Shown here: positions 9,573-18,867 of the stretch, one piece after another | How positions within the stretch are numbered: position 1 is the first letter of the stretch | Layout: each line of letters begins with the position of its first letter | Assembly (NCBI RefSeq): GCF_026000775.1 | Contig: NZ_AP026830.1 | Span: forward strand, 124,001 to 188,000 | Direction of reading: 5' to 3' | Origin: Vulcanisaeta souniana JCM 11219 | GTDB taxonomy: Archaea > Thermoproteota > Thermoprotei > Thermoproteales > Thermocladiaceae | DNA length: 64,000 nt | Made by a program: the position numbers and the translations under genes | The notes under the pieces: model-generated | Database searches by the model: none | What the model was told of the DNA's origin: nothing | The model's input: only the letters and a program-made list of their open reading frames with translations

Positions 9573-10502
9573 TCACCACACGAGCCTTGCAACCACCATG
9601 GAGGCTATCACCAGGACCATGTAAAGCACCCTGACAGAGAAGGTTCCTCCCCACAACGCCCTGAGCCTCCTATACCCATTATTATCAAGGACTCCGCTCA
9701 TCATTGGCCTTATATAATAGAGGGCAATTGGCAGGGTCACCACGGCCACCAGGGATAAGGGCGGTAAGTACCCAAGGAGCACCGACAAAGCCAGTGACGC
9801 GTATAGTACTGCCGTGATTAAAATCGACAACCACCCACTGCCACGCACACCAAGTATCACCGCAAGCGTCCTCTTGCCCACGGTCACATCCGTCTCCCTA
9901 TGAAGCATGCCGGCGGCCAGTAGGGCTAGCATGGTGAAGCAGGCATTGGGTAGCGTATTAATGAACGGCTGAATTGCCGGGTAACCCGTCTGCACCACGA
10001 AGGCGCCTAGTCCTGTTAAGGGGCCGAGGGCCAGGGCAGCGAAGACCTCACCGATGCCCCTATACCTTAACTTCAGCGGTGGTGCCGAGTAGCTAATGCC
10101 AAGGACGGCCCCCGTTATTATTAAAACGGCAACTACGTAAACGTTCACCACGAGCCCAAGGTAGAGGCCGATCAATGCGGCAATGCCTATGAGGGAGTAA
10201 CCACCAATCATCATGGTCCTACTGCTGAGCCCCAGGTCAATTATTGGTAACACCCTATGCCTAATGCCGGATCTGGCGTAGGCTAGGTCTGCCCCTGACC
10301 CATAATCATAGTAATCACTGACCATGTTAACCCCAGCCTGGGCGAGCATTACCCCGATCACCGTAAGCACGTACCTCACAACATTAAACGCGCCAAGGAG
10401 GTAGTACGCCGTGAGGGCACCGACAGTGGCAGAGGTCGCTGTGGCAGTCAACGTCTTCGGATTCATAGCCGTAAACCACTTCCTAAGGGGGCTGATTAAC
10501 AT
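9573..10502 (-). CDS. UbiA-family prenyltransferase (MenA-like)
   Basis: Membrane enzyme that joins a polyprenyl diphosphate to an acceptor ring or lipid. The first Asp-rich motif is at residues 59-72 (NMVSDYYDYGSGAD) and the second is HRETDVTVGKRT at 201-212, with eight or nine hydrophobic segments. The motif style resembles 1,4-dihydroxy-2-naphthoate prenyltransferase of menaquinone synthesis rather than the archaeal DGGGP synthase, but this is inference. 309 residues; Met13 is an alternative start. First gene of a minus-strand pair with the MFS gene. Confidence 0.87.
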   Translation of the reverse strand: MLISPLRKWFTAMNPKTLTATATSATVGALTAYYLLGAFNVVRYVLTVIGVMLAQAGVNMVSDYYDYGSGADLAYARSGIRHRVLPIIDLGLSSRTMMIGGYSLIGIAALIGLYLGLVVNVYVVAVLIITGAVLGISYSAPPLKLRYRGIGEVFAALALGPLTGLGAFVVQTGYPAIQPFINTLPNACFTMLALLAAGMLHRETDVTVGKRTLAVILGVRGSGWLSILITAVLYASLALSVLLGYLPPLSLVAVVTLPIALYYIRPMMSGVLDNNGYRRLRALWGGTFSVRVLYMVLVIASMVVARLVW

Positions 10503-10625
10503 ACAAAATCACTCAATCACATCCAAAAGCATACAATGGAATTTAAAGGTTTATAGAAAATTATCTGAAAATAACAGAGCATCAATTCAATGACTATACC
10601 AAGGGATTTTATGGATATAGAATAA

Positions 10626-11171
10626 TCAGGAAAGCCCCAGACCCAACTCATTACACTCAACGGTGAGCCCCCTAAGTCTGTCAACCACGTCGTCACCAAC
10701 AACCCTAACATCAATGTAATCAGTAAAAACCGAGAAAACACAGCAAAGAAACCCAACAACCATGACAACACCATCCCTACCCTTCACGGCCCCTCCACGA
10801 GTCCCAACACCATCCCTAACCAAATGAACAACATACTTGTTAACCTCCCTAAGGATCCTCTGGGTATACTCATAACCAGAACACGCCCTGACCCTACGCC
10901 TAAACTCCCTAGCACCACCACGCCTCAGGTACATTAGGTAATAAACAACGTCCTTATACCTCCTGTCTCTGGCAATCCCGAAGAACCGAGTTAAGTTACG
11001 GGAACGCTTGAGTATGGACTCAACCAACGCCGCCCCAATAACACCCACATACTCACCTGAATCACATGCACTGCCTATGTTCACCAACGCCCTGTACATG
11101 CTTAGTACCATCTCATACTCACGGGTAACCCCCAGTAGGTAGCTCCTAAGTGAACTCATGAAACCAAACAC
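10626..11171 (-). CDS. Uncharacterised protein, 181 residues
   Basis: No family recognised. The product is Arg/Val/Tyr-rich and mostly helical with two weakly hydrophobic helices (about residues 40-52 and 133-150), and six Cys residues. It starts MFGFMSSLRSYLLGVTREYE; Met5 is an alternative start. It stands alone, divergent from the peroxiredoxin gene 66 bases away and downstream of nothing obvious. Codon use agrees with its neighbours, so it is probably real, but the function is unknown. Confidence 0.6.
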   Translation of the reverse strand: MFGFMSSLRSYLLGVTREYEMVLSMYRALVNIGSACDSGEYVGVIGAALVESILKRSRNLTRFFGIARDRRYKDVVYYLMYLRRGGAREFRRRVRACSGYEYTQRILREVNKYVVHLVRDGVGTRGGAVKGRDGVVMVVGFLCCVFSVFTDYIDVRVVGDDVVDRLRGLTVECNELGLGLS

Positions 11172-11237
11172 CCGGGACCAGTTATATTAATTTAATTCAA
11201 ACCAAACATAGAAAAGCCCAACCGCAAGGGTGAATCG

Positions 11238-11681
11238 ATGGTCAACGAGGGTGAGGAGGCTCCCGACTTCGAATTAAAGAGCCACGATGGAGAAACAATA
11301 AGGCTATCAAACTACAGAGGTAGGTGGATCGTGCTCTACTTCTTCCCAAAGGCCTTCACCAGCGGCTGCACGAGGGAGACCCAGGAATTCACCAGGCTAT
11401 GGGATGAATTCGAGAAACTAGGCGTGGTGGTCCTGGGCATAAGCACAGACCCAGCGAGCACCCAGAGGAAGTTCGCTGAGAAGTACGGCGTTAAATTCAA
11501 ACTACTAAGCGACAGCGAGAAACGTGCATCGCAGGTATACGGCGTGCTGAGACCCACGGGAACCGCGGAGAGGACCACATTCATAATAAACCCAGAGGGC
11601 AAGGTGGCCAAGGTAATCAGGAGGGTCAAGCCAGAGGAGCACCCTGCCAAAGCCCTGGAATTCCTGAGACAAAGTATGTAA
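11238..11681 (+). CDS. Peroxiredoxin, Bcp/PrxQ type (1-Cys)
   Basis: Reduces hydrogen peroxide and organic peroxides. The peroxidatic site is residues 41-46, TSGCTR, with Cys44 and Thr41; the usual Pro of TPxxCT is Ser here. No second Cys exists in the 147 residues, so the resolving Cys found in many PrxQ proteins is missing and reduction must come from a partner thiol or thioredoxin. The thioredoxin fold parts are in order (APDFEL at the N-terminus, LGISTDP, LLSDSEK, TTFIINPEG). Confidence 0.93.
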   Translation: MVNEGEEAPDFELKSHDGETIRLSNYRGRWIVLYFFPKAFTSGCTRETQEFTRLWDEFEKLGVVVLGISTDPASTQRKFAEKYGVKFKLLSDSEKRASQVYGVLRPTGTAERTTFIINPEGKVAKVIRRVKPEEHPAKALEFLRQSM

Positions 11682-11770
11682 AATGATACGAATAACAATA
11701 ATACATATTCAATGAATTAAAAATGAACATGGGTAATACTTTAAAGGGATAATCAATGACTACTTAATTA

Positions 11771-12565
11771 ATGACTGGGAACAAGCTAATACCCATACTC
11801 GTAACACTCACGTTAATAGCCGTAGCAGCAGCCATAACCCACGCAACAGCAACACCCACCATGCACCCAATGATTAAGCACGGCGTTGGCTACGCATCAA
11901 CAGTCTACAGCCTAAACTGGGCTGGCTACGCAGTGCCCACGCGGGAGGGTACTGTAACGAGCGTCGCAGGCTCATTCATTGTTCCATCCGTGACCTGCAC
12001 CAGGCAGACAACCTACGTGGCCCTGTGGGCCGGGCTTGACGGGTACAACGACAGTACGGTTGAGCAGGCGGGAATAGCCATAGAGTGCAGTGGTGGTAAG
12101 CCCATTACGTGGGCTTGGTACGAATTCTACCCATCACCATCCGTGGAAATAAGCGGATTCACAGTCAAACCTGGCGATGTGATCTACGTGAATGTGACGT
12201 ACATAGGCAATGGCGAATTCAACATAGTGATCAAGGACATCACAAGGGGCGAGACATACGCAGTAACGGGTAGCGTAAGCGGAGCACTACTCTCATCAGC
12301 CGAATGCATACTGGAGAGACCTACCGTTAATGGGCAGTTAACGGCACTGGCAAACTTCGGAACAGCATACTTCGGGCAGGACTACACGGACGTGATCGGC
12401 ACATGCTACGCAACCGTGGGCGGTAGCACCACTGCCTTCGGAAACTACCCATCAACCGTGGAAATAATAATGACCGCATACAACGGCAAGATCCTGGCAC
12501 AACCAAGCTCATTAACCACTGACGGATCAAGCTTCACAGTAACATACGTAAGTAGCGGAAAGTAA
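11771..12565 (+). CDS. Secreted glutamic peptidase-like protein (family G1, eqolisin)
   Basis: 264 residues with an N-terminal signal segment (about residues 6-24), then a beta-rich domain matching peptidase family G1: LNWAGYAV (49-55), VAGSFIVPSVTC (65-76), YVALWAGLDGY (82-92), TVEQAGIAI (96-104) and SAECILERP (176-184). In fungal members the catalytic pair is Gln and Glu; the best candidates here are Gln99 and Glu178. Such enzymes work at very low pH, which fits an acid hot-spring archaeon digesting protein outside the cell. Single gene with its own A/T-rich upstream region. Catalytic assignment rests on motif reading. Confidence 0.82.
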   Translation: MTGNKLIPILVTLTLIAVAAAITHATATPTMHPMIKHGVGYASTVYSLNWAGYAVPTREGTVTSVAGSFIVPSVTCTRQTTYVALWAGLDGYNDSTVEQAGIAIECSGGKPITWAWYEFYPSPSVEISGFTVKPGDVIYVNVTYIGNGEFNIVIKDITRGETYAVTGSVSGALLSSAECILERPTVNGQLTALANFGTAYFGQDYTDVIGTCYATVGGSTTAFGNYPSTVEIIMTAYNGKILAQPSSLTTDGSSFTVTYVSSGK

Positions 12566-12623
12566 TTTAATTCATCATAATATTCATTTAGTTTCAGTAT
12601 TAAAATGCGTCATGAGATTGATT

Positions 12624-13249
12624 TTAAGTTATAAGAATTAATGTAAATTGTAGAATCTTATCATTTATCTTAATTAGTATTTTACAATATTTTGTATTTA
12701 ATTCCTTAAACTTTGATATTGAGCAACTAGCAAAATTAAGCATCCCTAATAAATTAACCAAATTAGAATCCTTAGTTAACAAGATGCATCATTTTTATAG
12801 GCATGAATCATATTAATAACATCTCTACCAAGCTTTCTTAATTCCCTCCTACGTGAATCTTTACTATGGGATCTTGTACTTATTTTTTCATTTACTATAC
12901 GAGACACTTCGTATGCTTCGTTTAACACCTCACCATTAGTATTGACTACTGATATGCCTAAATTATTGACCAACTTCTTCACAAGTTCGTCAGTGAATCC
13001 TATCAAGTCCCTATTACCTAGTTCTTTAGGCGGTGGCGTTAACGACTCCACAAACTTGTCAATAAGCTTAAGCATGAACTCCCTCATACTTAAGTCACTC
13101 ATTAGCAATCTTTCAGTGCTAACCAATAGATCTCTCAATGATTTACAATACTTGGCTTGCTTTACATTATCTTCAATGCTCTTACGATAACTAATCATAT
13201 AAAAGCATAGATAATAATCAATGAGGATATTAGTATCCACCAAATACAT
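12624..13249 (-). pseudogene. PIN-domain (VapC-like) nuclease gene with one frameshift
   Basis: The N-terminal part (MYLVDTNILIDYY, Asp5) and the middle (MSDLSMREFMLKL; GRDVINMIHAYKNDASC) follow the PIN nuclease fold, but the frame stops at 12776-12778, before the last conserved part. The missing part is present immediately downstream in another frame: TKDSNLVNLLGMLNFASC then SISKFKEL, open to a TAA at 12624-12626. Supplying one base at about 12778 gives ...DASC-x-TKDSNL..., the usual C-terminal PIN strand with its acidic residue. The intact protein would be about 208 residues. It follows the 234-residue gene by 9 bases, so it belongs to a two-gene unit that resembles a toxin/partner pair. 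Confidence 0.7.
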
Positions 13250-13258
13250 CGTACATCC

Positions 13259-13963
13259 CTATAGGTAGTCACTTTCCGTAAACCTGACGCCAAGCTCACT
13301 CAATGTGGCGAATGAGGTGCAGGAATTTAGAAACTTGTCTAATTGCTCATGACTATAACCAGCCCTAGACAACACATTCCCCGCCTCATTCTCCTTACCA
13401 TAAAACACTAGGAATGAGGAAGCCAATAAACACGTGGCCCTCTCGCCATCGCCAAGTAATGCCTCGTCCATAGCCATACCAAGTAATAGCAATGCCTTAT
13501 CAAGTATGTAATTACCAACTCTAGACACGCCCCTGTAACGGGCCATGCAGGCCGCATGCGTTAGTACTCTACCTGCGTTAACAAGCAACACCTGGACTTT
13601 ATTCAAATCCGTGAGAAACTCGCCACCACCATCAATCGCAACCTTCCTAAGGAACTCCTTATATTCAGTATTAAGCAGGCCAAACCTAGCTAGGTACTGA
13701 AAGACCTCATACATCGCCCTTGCAAAATCAACAACAAACGTTAATTGACCCCTCCTAACCTCACTCATCAAACATTGAACATCAGCCCTTAAATCATTAA
13801 TCTCCGCATTCACCGAATCAACACACTCAACGCCTTGGCAATCCCTAATTACATCAATCAAATTTGTGGCGTGCCGAAATAACATGCCAATAGCCTTACG
13901 AAACATGTTATCCAATTCCACAACATCCGCCCTATTCATCCCCAATGACTGAGTAGGCTGCAT
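13259..13963 (-). CDS. Uncharacterised helical protein upstream of the PIN gene
   Basis: 234 residues, nearly all helical, with several Cys residues (for example in RDCQGVECVD). No family recognised. Likely starts at ATG 13963 (MQPTQSLGMNRADVVELDN); Met9 is possible. It ends 9 bases before the PIN-type gene and on the same strand, so the two are probably one transcript. It could be a regulator or partner of the PIN protein, or simply a neighbour. It lacks the DNA-binding features of AbrB, CopG or Phd antitoxins. Confidence 0.65.
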   Translation of the reverse strand: MQPTQSLGMNRADVVELDNMFRKAIGMLFRHATNLIDVIRDCQGVECVDSVNAEINDLRADVQCLMSEVRRGQLTFVVDFARAMYEVFQYLARFGLLNTEYKEFLRKVAIDGGGEFLTDLNKVQVLLVNAGRVLTHAACMARYRGVSRVGNYILDKALLLLGMAMDEALLGDGERATCLLASSFLVFYGKENEAGNVLSRAGYSHEQLDKFLNSCTSFATLSELGVRFTESDYL

Positions 13964-14097
13964 GAGATCTAACTACTTAATACCATGGTTAAAATAAATA
14001 TTTAAACATTGTCTTTCAATTAAAATAAACATCATCATTGATGATATAATGAAACATAGATTATTTTTAATGGAAGCATCAATGCACCGACCAAGTA

Positions 14098-14775
14098 TTA
14101 TGAACTTGACGTTACTGTGAATGGATATGTTTGCCCGCTAACGGTCGTTATATAGCCACTGTATTGAACGCCAACCTGTGCATGCTGCTGTCCTGTACAT
14201 ATTGCTTGTATTGTTTGGCCGTTGAATGATACGAAAACATTAGATGTGCTGAAGTAACCGTTGGATATAGGTAGCATTATCTTTATCATGGCTCCCTGCA
14301 TGTCAGCAGGTACCTGTATTGGGCTCTGGAATACGCAACTTAAACTACCTAGCGTGAAGCCGTTGATGCCAATGCCGCTGCTTGATGGGTTACTAATGAG
14401 CAGCGTCAACGTGGCAGAAGTGCCGGAACTAACACCAGTCAAACCAACCGCCTGCACTTGAAGCGTGGTGGTTATTGGTGTGCATTGCTGTAGTTGGGCT
14501 TGGCATGATTGGTACTGCCCCTGTAAATTGTTGTACTGGGTTTGTAAATTCACTAACTGGCTTTGGCATGCCGAATACTGACTCTGTAAATTACTGTACT
14601 GGCTCTGTAGGCCCGAGTACTGACTCTTCAAGTCATCATACTGAGCCTTCAGGGCATCGTACGCGGCCATCAACGTTGAGTAATTTTGATTACTCACAAA
14701 CCAAAGGGTACCAAAGACCGCAGCCAAGGCTAGAAACACCATTGAGAGGGCTATCCATAGGCTGCCCTGGGTCAT
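14098..14775 (-). CDS. Membrane-anchored coiled-coil surface protein
   Basis: 225 residues in three parts: one membrane segment (about 5-27), a long Gln/Tyr/Ser-rich coil (about 33-98) built from seven-residue repeats of the form QYSxLQS, and a C-terminal beta-rich domain (about 100-225) rich in Ser, Thr and Gly. The DNA shows the heptads as near-repeats of 21 bases. The design is that of a stalk holding a small Ig-like domain away from the membrane. Partner unknown. It stands alone on the minus strand. Confidence 0.75.
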   Translation of the reverse strand: MTQGSLWIALSMVFLALAAVFGTLWFVSNQNYSTLMAAYDALKAQYDDLKSQYSGLQSQYSNLQSQYSACQSQLVNLQTQYNNLQGQYQSCQAQLQQCTPITTTLQVQAVGLTGVSSGTSATLTLLISNPSSSGIGINGFTLGSLSCVFQSPIQVPADMQGAMIKIMLPISNGYFSTSNVFVSFNGQTIQAICTGQQHAQVGVQYSGYITTVSGQTYPFTVTSSS

Positions 14776-14853
14776 TAATTACTTTCAATCCTAAATAATT
14801 ATAAATCCTTCTGTATTGTTGTGATATGTAATAATTGACGCAAAGAATAATCA

Positions 14854-16311
14854 TTAATGAATAAAGAGCCTTAAAGCCAGCGTAACTACTATCATCATTA
14901 TCAAGATTATAAATGAGACCACCAAGTGCCTCCTTATGTAGATTTCCTCAAGTAATGGCTTATCACTCGTATAAAGCAATACAGACACCGCACCAGTAAC
15001 CCAAACAACGGTACTCACAGGAATGAAACCAATAACATCAATTAATGCCTTAGCATATAACGCATACACAATTAATGTAATGACCGCAATACCCAACGTC
15101 ACATAATTAAAGACCCACACAGCATCAACAGGCCCCTTAAAGTAACGCATATTTATACGAATTCTAGGCTCCAACGCTTTATTCACAATAAGACCAGACA
15201 ATACTTCCCTAGTTATTACCATTAATGCCTTCGCATTAATGTAACAATACGCCTGTGTACTATCTTTGTCACCAGCTGAGGTATCAAGCATCAATACCGC
15301 ATCTTCCAGCATAAGCCACATGGGACTTTTATCGTTTAACGGCTTAATTGGACTTAGCTTACTTAAGTTATGTCTATTATAAATCCATAATGCCAATTCC
15401 GACCTCTTTGTATGAGTCTCCTTGGGTAACTTAATTACCACATGTACTGAGTTTATCATAGAATTATCACGCATCAGCAATTCAGGAAAGACATTAAAGC
15501 CAATACTAAAGTCTGCGCTAAAGAGGGTCCTCCACCCAACGAGCTCTTCATAGGGTTGAGACCTGATCCTCTGTATGATGATAAAGAATCTCTTATTTAT
15601 CAATTTAACTAGTGCCAACGGATGATAAGTCGCAATCTCATCACGGAGAAATAATGTAAGCGAAATTAAATCGTTAATTAATGGCTCGGCTGCAGATGGA
15701 GCATAGCTAGGTACGCCAACAAGTATACTTGGAATAAAGATTTTACTAATATATTTAAGCAACAATTCAGGCAAAATAAACGATAACATCGCCGTTCTCA
15801 TACTTATTTCAGTAATTAACTCCATTAGATTACGAAACTCCATAACTAAATCATTGAACGCATCACTACGTTCAAGCTCATTAGGTGTTCTAAACTTTAA
15901 AACCTTATTTATTATACGCAAAAATTCACTTTCCTCATTTACGTTAATTACCATTCTCTTCTTCAATTCCTTAACTAAATTCTCAGCATACTTCCTAATC
16001 GCCCGTTCCCTATAGCTACTTGGCAGTACTATAATCCTTTCGTCATGCTGCCCCCTTGTCCTGTACGTAAAGGTTGCCCTGCGTGGTCTCGGCGGTAATG
16101 GCACCACGAAGTAACACTCACGCTTACCTTTACACCAACGGGGCTCCTCTAGAACCTCACCAACAATAACCTCATCGTACTCAATAATATCAGGCAAAAC
16201 ATCAATAACCCTAAGAAAATACCTCAAAACACGAACCTTACCACCGAAATAATAATCAAGAGAACCCTTCACGATCTCCTCAAAATCAACATCCACCGCC
16301 ATAAAGATCAA
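14854..16311 (-). CDS. Uncharacterised protein with C-terminal membrane domain
   Basis: 485 residues. About the first 400 are soluble, with TYRTRGQHDERIIVLPSSYR near the front and a hydrophobic, possibly amphipathic region at about 175-205; three membrane helices fill the last 90. The second half aligns by eye with the protein at 22283: in both, a V-x-h-x-L-x-x-P strand is followed by SLxP/SPxKP, a DA-x-x-ML helix and the same number of helices. Its start overlaps the end of the 187-residue gene by 4 bases, so the two are co-translated. No known family or function. Confidence 0.65.
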   Translation of the reverse strand: MIFMAVDVDFEEIVKGSLDYYFGGKVRVLRYFLRVIDVLPDIIEYDEVIVGEVLEEPRWCKGKRECYFVVPLPPRPRRATFTYRTRGQHDERIIVLPSSYRERAIRKYAENLVKELKKRMVINVNEESEFLRIINKVLKFRTPNELERSDAFNDLVMEFRNLMELITEISMRTAMLSFILPELLLKYISKIFIPSILVGVPSYAPSAAEPLINDLISLTLFLRDEIATYHPLALVKLINKRFFIIIQRIRSQPYEELVGWRTLFSADFSIGFNVFPELLMRDNSMINSVHVVIKLPKETHTKRSELALWIYNRHNLSKLSPIKPLNDKSPMWLMLEDAVLMLDTSAGDKDSTQAYCYINAKALMVITREVLSGLIVNKALEPRIRINMRYFKGPVDAVWVFNYVTLGIAVITLIVYALYAKALIDVIGFIPVSTVVWVTGAVSVLLYTSDKPLLEEIYIRRHLVVSFIILIMMIVVTLALRLFIH

Positions 16312-16871
16312 TCACTAACCTTCACGCCTGCACCCTTACGTTTACGTTCATTATATGCATCATCAAGGGCTTTACGCAGCATATCCCTTACGCGCCTTGC
16401 CGCCTCGGTGTCAATATCCTTGAACGCCAGGGAGATTGAGTCAGTCCTGGTGTTCAGTTCGTTCATGTATTCCTCATACACCTTATCAATACCATCTGCA
16501 AGTCTCCTATATTCTTCATCAACCTTGTCATCAGGCAATTTACTAATGTACTCCTTGATTAATTTAACCATGGCATCAATGACGCCCAACATACCGTACT
16601 CAAGAATAATCAAACCAATGGTCCTATCCACGCCCGTGCTATCCACATTCCTAAGGATCAAACCCCAGTCAATACCCTCACCCAGCCTCCCCTCATTACT
16701 CCTGGCCTTTTGTTTCTCTGTCACGGTATTTACTGCAAATAAATTATTTAGGATCCCACGATTAGCAAAAATAGGAATTACCTTACTAATACTTAAGTTT
16801 AATCGATTAAAAAATTCAATTAACTTAAATAATAAATCCCTACCGTACCCAATTAGCCACAAAAACTTCAC
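16308..16871 (-). CDS. Uncharacterised helical protein, 187 residues
   Basis: Begins MKFLWLIGYGRDLLFKLIEF, which may be a weak membrane-association helix, and continues as a charged helical protein (DKVDEEYRRLADGIDKVYEE; EAARRVRDMLRKALDD). First gene of a two-gene unit with the 485-residue membrane protein (ATGA-type overlap). A TATA-like box at about 16895-16904 is 28 bases before the ATG, so the transcript is probably leaderless. No family recognised. Confidence 0.65.
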   Translation of the reverse strand: MKFLWLIGYGRDLLFKLIEFFNRLNLSISKVIPIFANRGILNNLFAVNTVTEKQKARSNEGRLGEGIDWGLILRNVDSTGVDRTIGLIILEYGMLGVIDAMVKLIKEYISKLPDDKVDEEYRRLADGIDKVYEEYMNELNTRTDSISLAFKDIDTEAARRVRDMLRKALDDAYNERKRKGAGVKVSD

Positions 16872-17509
16872 ATAAGTATTTTATCAATTAGCCTTTTAAG
16901 TCTCTCCAATCCTGACCTCCTCCCGGCCTTGGTTTGTGTGGGTTTTCTTCGGGGTTGGTTCATTGGTTTGTGATTTACTGCCTTCATCCTTGTTGCCAGT
17001 GGCCTTTAGCCGTTTCACTCGTCCAGTGGTGGATCACGGACCGGGCCTCCGGTCAGTTGCCCCTATCCATCACCAGGAGTGGCCCCTAACACTGGGGTCC
17101 CGGGGGCTCTGTCACCTAGGACTTACCTAGTTTCTTCACCATACCCCTAAAGCACTTGACTGGAAATCTTGTTAGAGAGATCCCCCTGCCAATGCCGTAG
17201 GCATTGGTAAGAATGGGATCCTGAGCTTCGATTACTTAATTGCTAACGTCATAGAGGAGGAGCAATTATCGCCGAAATATCCGCGTTAATTAATAATTGA
17301 ACGTAATAATAAGAACAGTGATTAGTCGCTGAAGGAAACCATAAGAACAATAACACACCGTAAGCGATCGCCCTAGGCCATGATTAAAAATTTGCCTAGG
17401 AACGCTATTGATGAGCCTTATTAGGGAGTTAATGCGGGAGCCAGCCATAAACAAACAGCGAGCTTTTAATGGCGTAATAAACACGGTGCATACTAGCATG
17501 TGCATTGCC
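16872..17509. other. Long gap without a clear gene; GC-rich, probably degenerate
   Basis: Beyond the promoter of the 16871 gene no complete gene is visible. The part 16910-17150 is richer in G/C than its surroundings and has stops in all frames. On the plus strand 17176-17287 reads as a coding-like tail (NAVGIGKNGILSFDYLIANV) without a start. A hairpin made of CCAATGCC and GGCATTGG lies at 17189-17206. The short opposite-strand frames between 17290 and 17510 have no recognisable product. Decayed mobile or accessory DNA is the likeliest reading. Confidence 0.4.
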
Positions 17510-18289
17510 TTATATTCTTTCTATTATGGCTATCTCATCTTCGGAGATCCCTGTAACTTTAGGTACTGTTATAGAACTATTAACGTCGCTTGCTATCTCT
17601 ATATCATGATCATGCCCTGTGCTTAAGACTATTTTGCCGGATTTACTTTGTGAGAATACTTCCTTCAATGAATTACTCACGGACTTATATAAATAATACG
17701 CCGCCAATCCCTCTTCATTAAGTGTTATGTCGTTACATAACTTCATTATTTCGTGAATTATTGCGCCTGCGCCTATGAGGTCCTCAATCGCGAATTCCTT
17801 GGCTTTGTACCCTGCACAGGCAATGTTTATTGTGCCGTAACCCTTCTCCATCAGTTTTCTGGCCAATGCTGAGGCGTTTATTGTTGAGCCTATGTAGGTA
17901 TTTACGTTAATTTTGGCAAGGGTTATCGTTAATAGAGCGCCAGCTGTTGATCTTATAACGAGCTCTTTCCTGCCACTTCCTACGTATGTTCCTCCAATAC
18001 TTAGTATTTCGAAGGGCGAATTATCCAGGTTAGCCATGGGGGGCTTAATACCCTCAACCTCGGCGGCCAATGGAATATCCCTAGCCCTGGAAAGGGCTAG
18101 TGCCTTGTCGAGGCTAGGCGTTGCGTACACCCTCTTAAATCCAATGCCTAAGGCCGTTATCACCGTGGTGGAGAACCTAAGCACATCAACAACCACATAC
18201 GCATCAGCGTTGGGATTTACCCCATCCTTAAACCAGGAAAGAAAAACATGCATTTTATTCATGCATGTGCCCATACTTACCCTATTCAC
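17510..18289 (-). CDS. ComB-like 2-phosphosulfolactate phosphatase family protein
   Basis: Matches the ComB family, whose founding member makes sulfolactate in coenzyme M synthesis: an N-terminal strand with VVVDVLRFSTTVITAL, then VRSTAGA-like VIRSTAGALLT, IACAGY and a C-terminal His/Asp-rich part. Thermoproteales are not methanogens, so the substrate may differ. The frame opens with a GTG at 18289 whose last bases overlap the stop of the DUF1097 gene (GTGA); ATG at 18274, 18262 or 18253 are alternatives and the last (MHVFLSWFKDG) fits the family start well. Last gene of a four-gene operon. Confidence 0.8.
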   Translation of the reverse strand: MNRVSMGTCMNKMHVFLSWFKDGVNPNADAYVVVDVLRFSTTVITALGIGFKRVYATPSLDKALALSRARDIPLAAEVEGIKPPMANLDNSPFEILSIGGTYVGSGRKELVIRSTAGALLTITLAKINVNTYIGSTINASALARKLMEKGYGTINIACAGYKAKEFAIEDLIGAGAIIHEIMKLCNDITLNEEGLAAYYLYKSVSNSLKEVFSQSKSGKIVLSTGHDHDIEIASDVNSSITVPKVTGISEDEIAIIERI

Positions 18290-18861
18290 GGTATTCTTAC
18301 CTTCTTAGGGAGCGTTAATTGTACGTTTAACCACCCCAGGAAGCCCCCTAGGATCGCTGATAGGTAGCACCAGACCCATAGTATCCATGGGTCAATCAGT
18401 GGATTACCAGTCAGTGGTCCTCCTCCCACGCCAGGGCCTATGTGTGCGAAGTAGAAGGCTAGGTACATGCTTAGGCCGTTGAAATACGCCAATGAATATT
18501 TTGTGAAGTTCTGGTGGTACTTCATTATGTAGACCATTATGGCGACCCATATGAATAGCCATATCACGACGTTCAAAATGAGGTTTGAGTGTAGGTAAGT
18601 CACGAAGTAATTTACGAATGTTGCGGAAATCGCGCCCCATAGAGCGCCTAGTGGGAACAACGTGTATATGTACTTAAGGGCTTTATATACTGCGCCGAAT
18701 GCGAAGTACTCGGCCCAGGCTATGAATGAGGACCAAAGCGCTATATTGAAGGGGCCTAGGAATACTCCGAATGGAATTGAAATAACTACCGTTAACGCCA
18801 CGGCAAGCCAAAACGGCACCCTTTGCACGACCTTATACTCTTCCTTCTTGGGTTCTGCCAT
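18286..18861 (-). CDS. DUF1097 membrane protein
   Basis: 191 residues with about five or six hydrophobic segments and the Gly/Trp-rich end typical of DUF1097 (YcdZ-like) proteins: LSMYLAFYFAHIG followed by LSAILGGFLGWLNV. A transport role is inferred, not shown. It starts 6 bases after the Tm-1-like gene and overlaps the ComB-like gene, so its expression is tied to that operon and it may move the substrate or product of these enzymes. Confidence 0.75.
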   Translation of the reverse strand: MAEPKKEEYKVVQRVPFWLAVALTVVISIPFGVFLGPFNIALWSSFIAWAEYFAFGAVYKALKYIYTLFPLGALWGAISATFVNYFVTYLHSNLILNVVIWLFIWVAIMVYIMKYHQNFTKYSLAYFNGLSMYLAFYFAHIGPGVGGGPLTGNPLIDPWILWVWCYLSAILGGFLGWLNVQLTLPKKVRIP

Positions 18862-18867
18862 TAGCCA

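Noticed and set aside
9571-9654. Upstream extension of the second MFS gene
   Set aside because: It overlaps the UbiA gene and lacks the membrane pattern; ATG 9570 has GGTGA before it.
14520-14680. 21-base repeat array as a possible CRISPR or minisatellite
   Set aside because: The repeats are in frame and encode coiled-coil heptads; they are not separated by unique spacers.
16940-17150. Possible end of an IS605-type tnpB gene on the minus strand
   Set aside because: Gly/Pro-rich text interrupted by stops is suggestive, but no zinc-finger or catalytic motif remains and no terminal hairpin pair was found.
17290-17626. Overlapping frames of about 70 residues on both strands
   Set aside because: No recognisable product, poor codon pattern and no promoter at the right distance.
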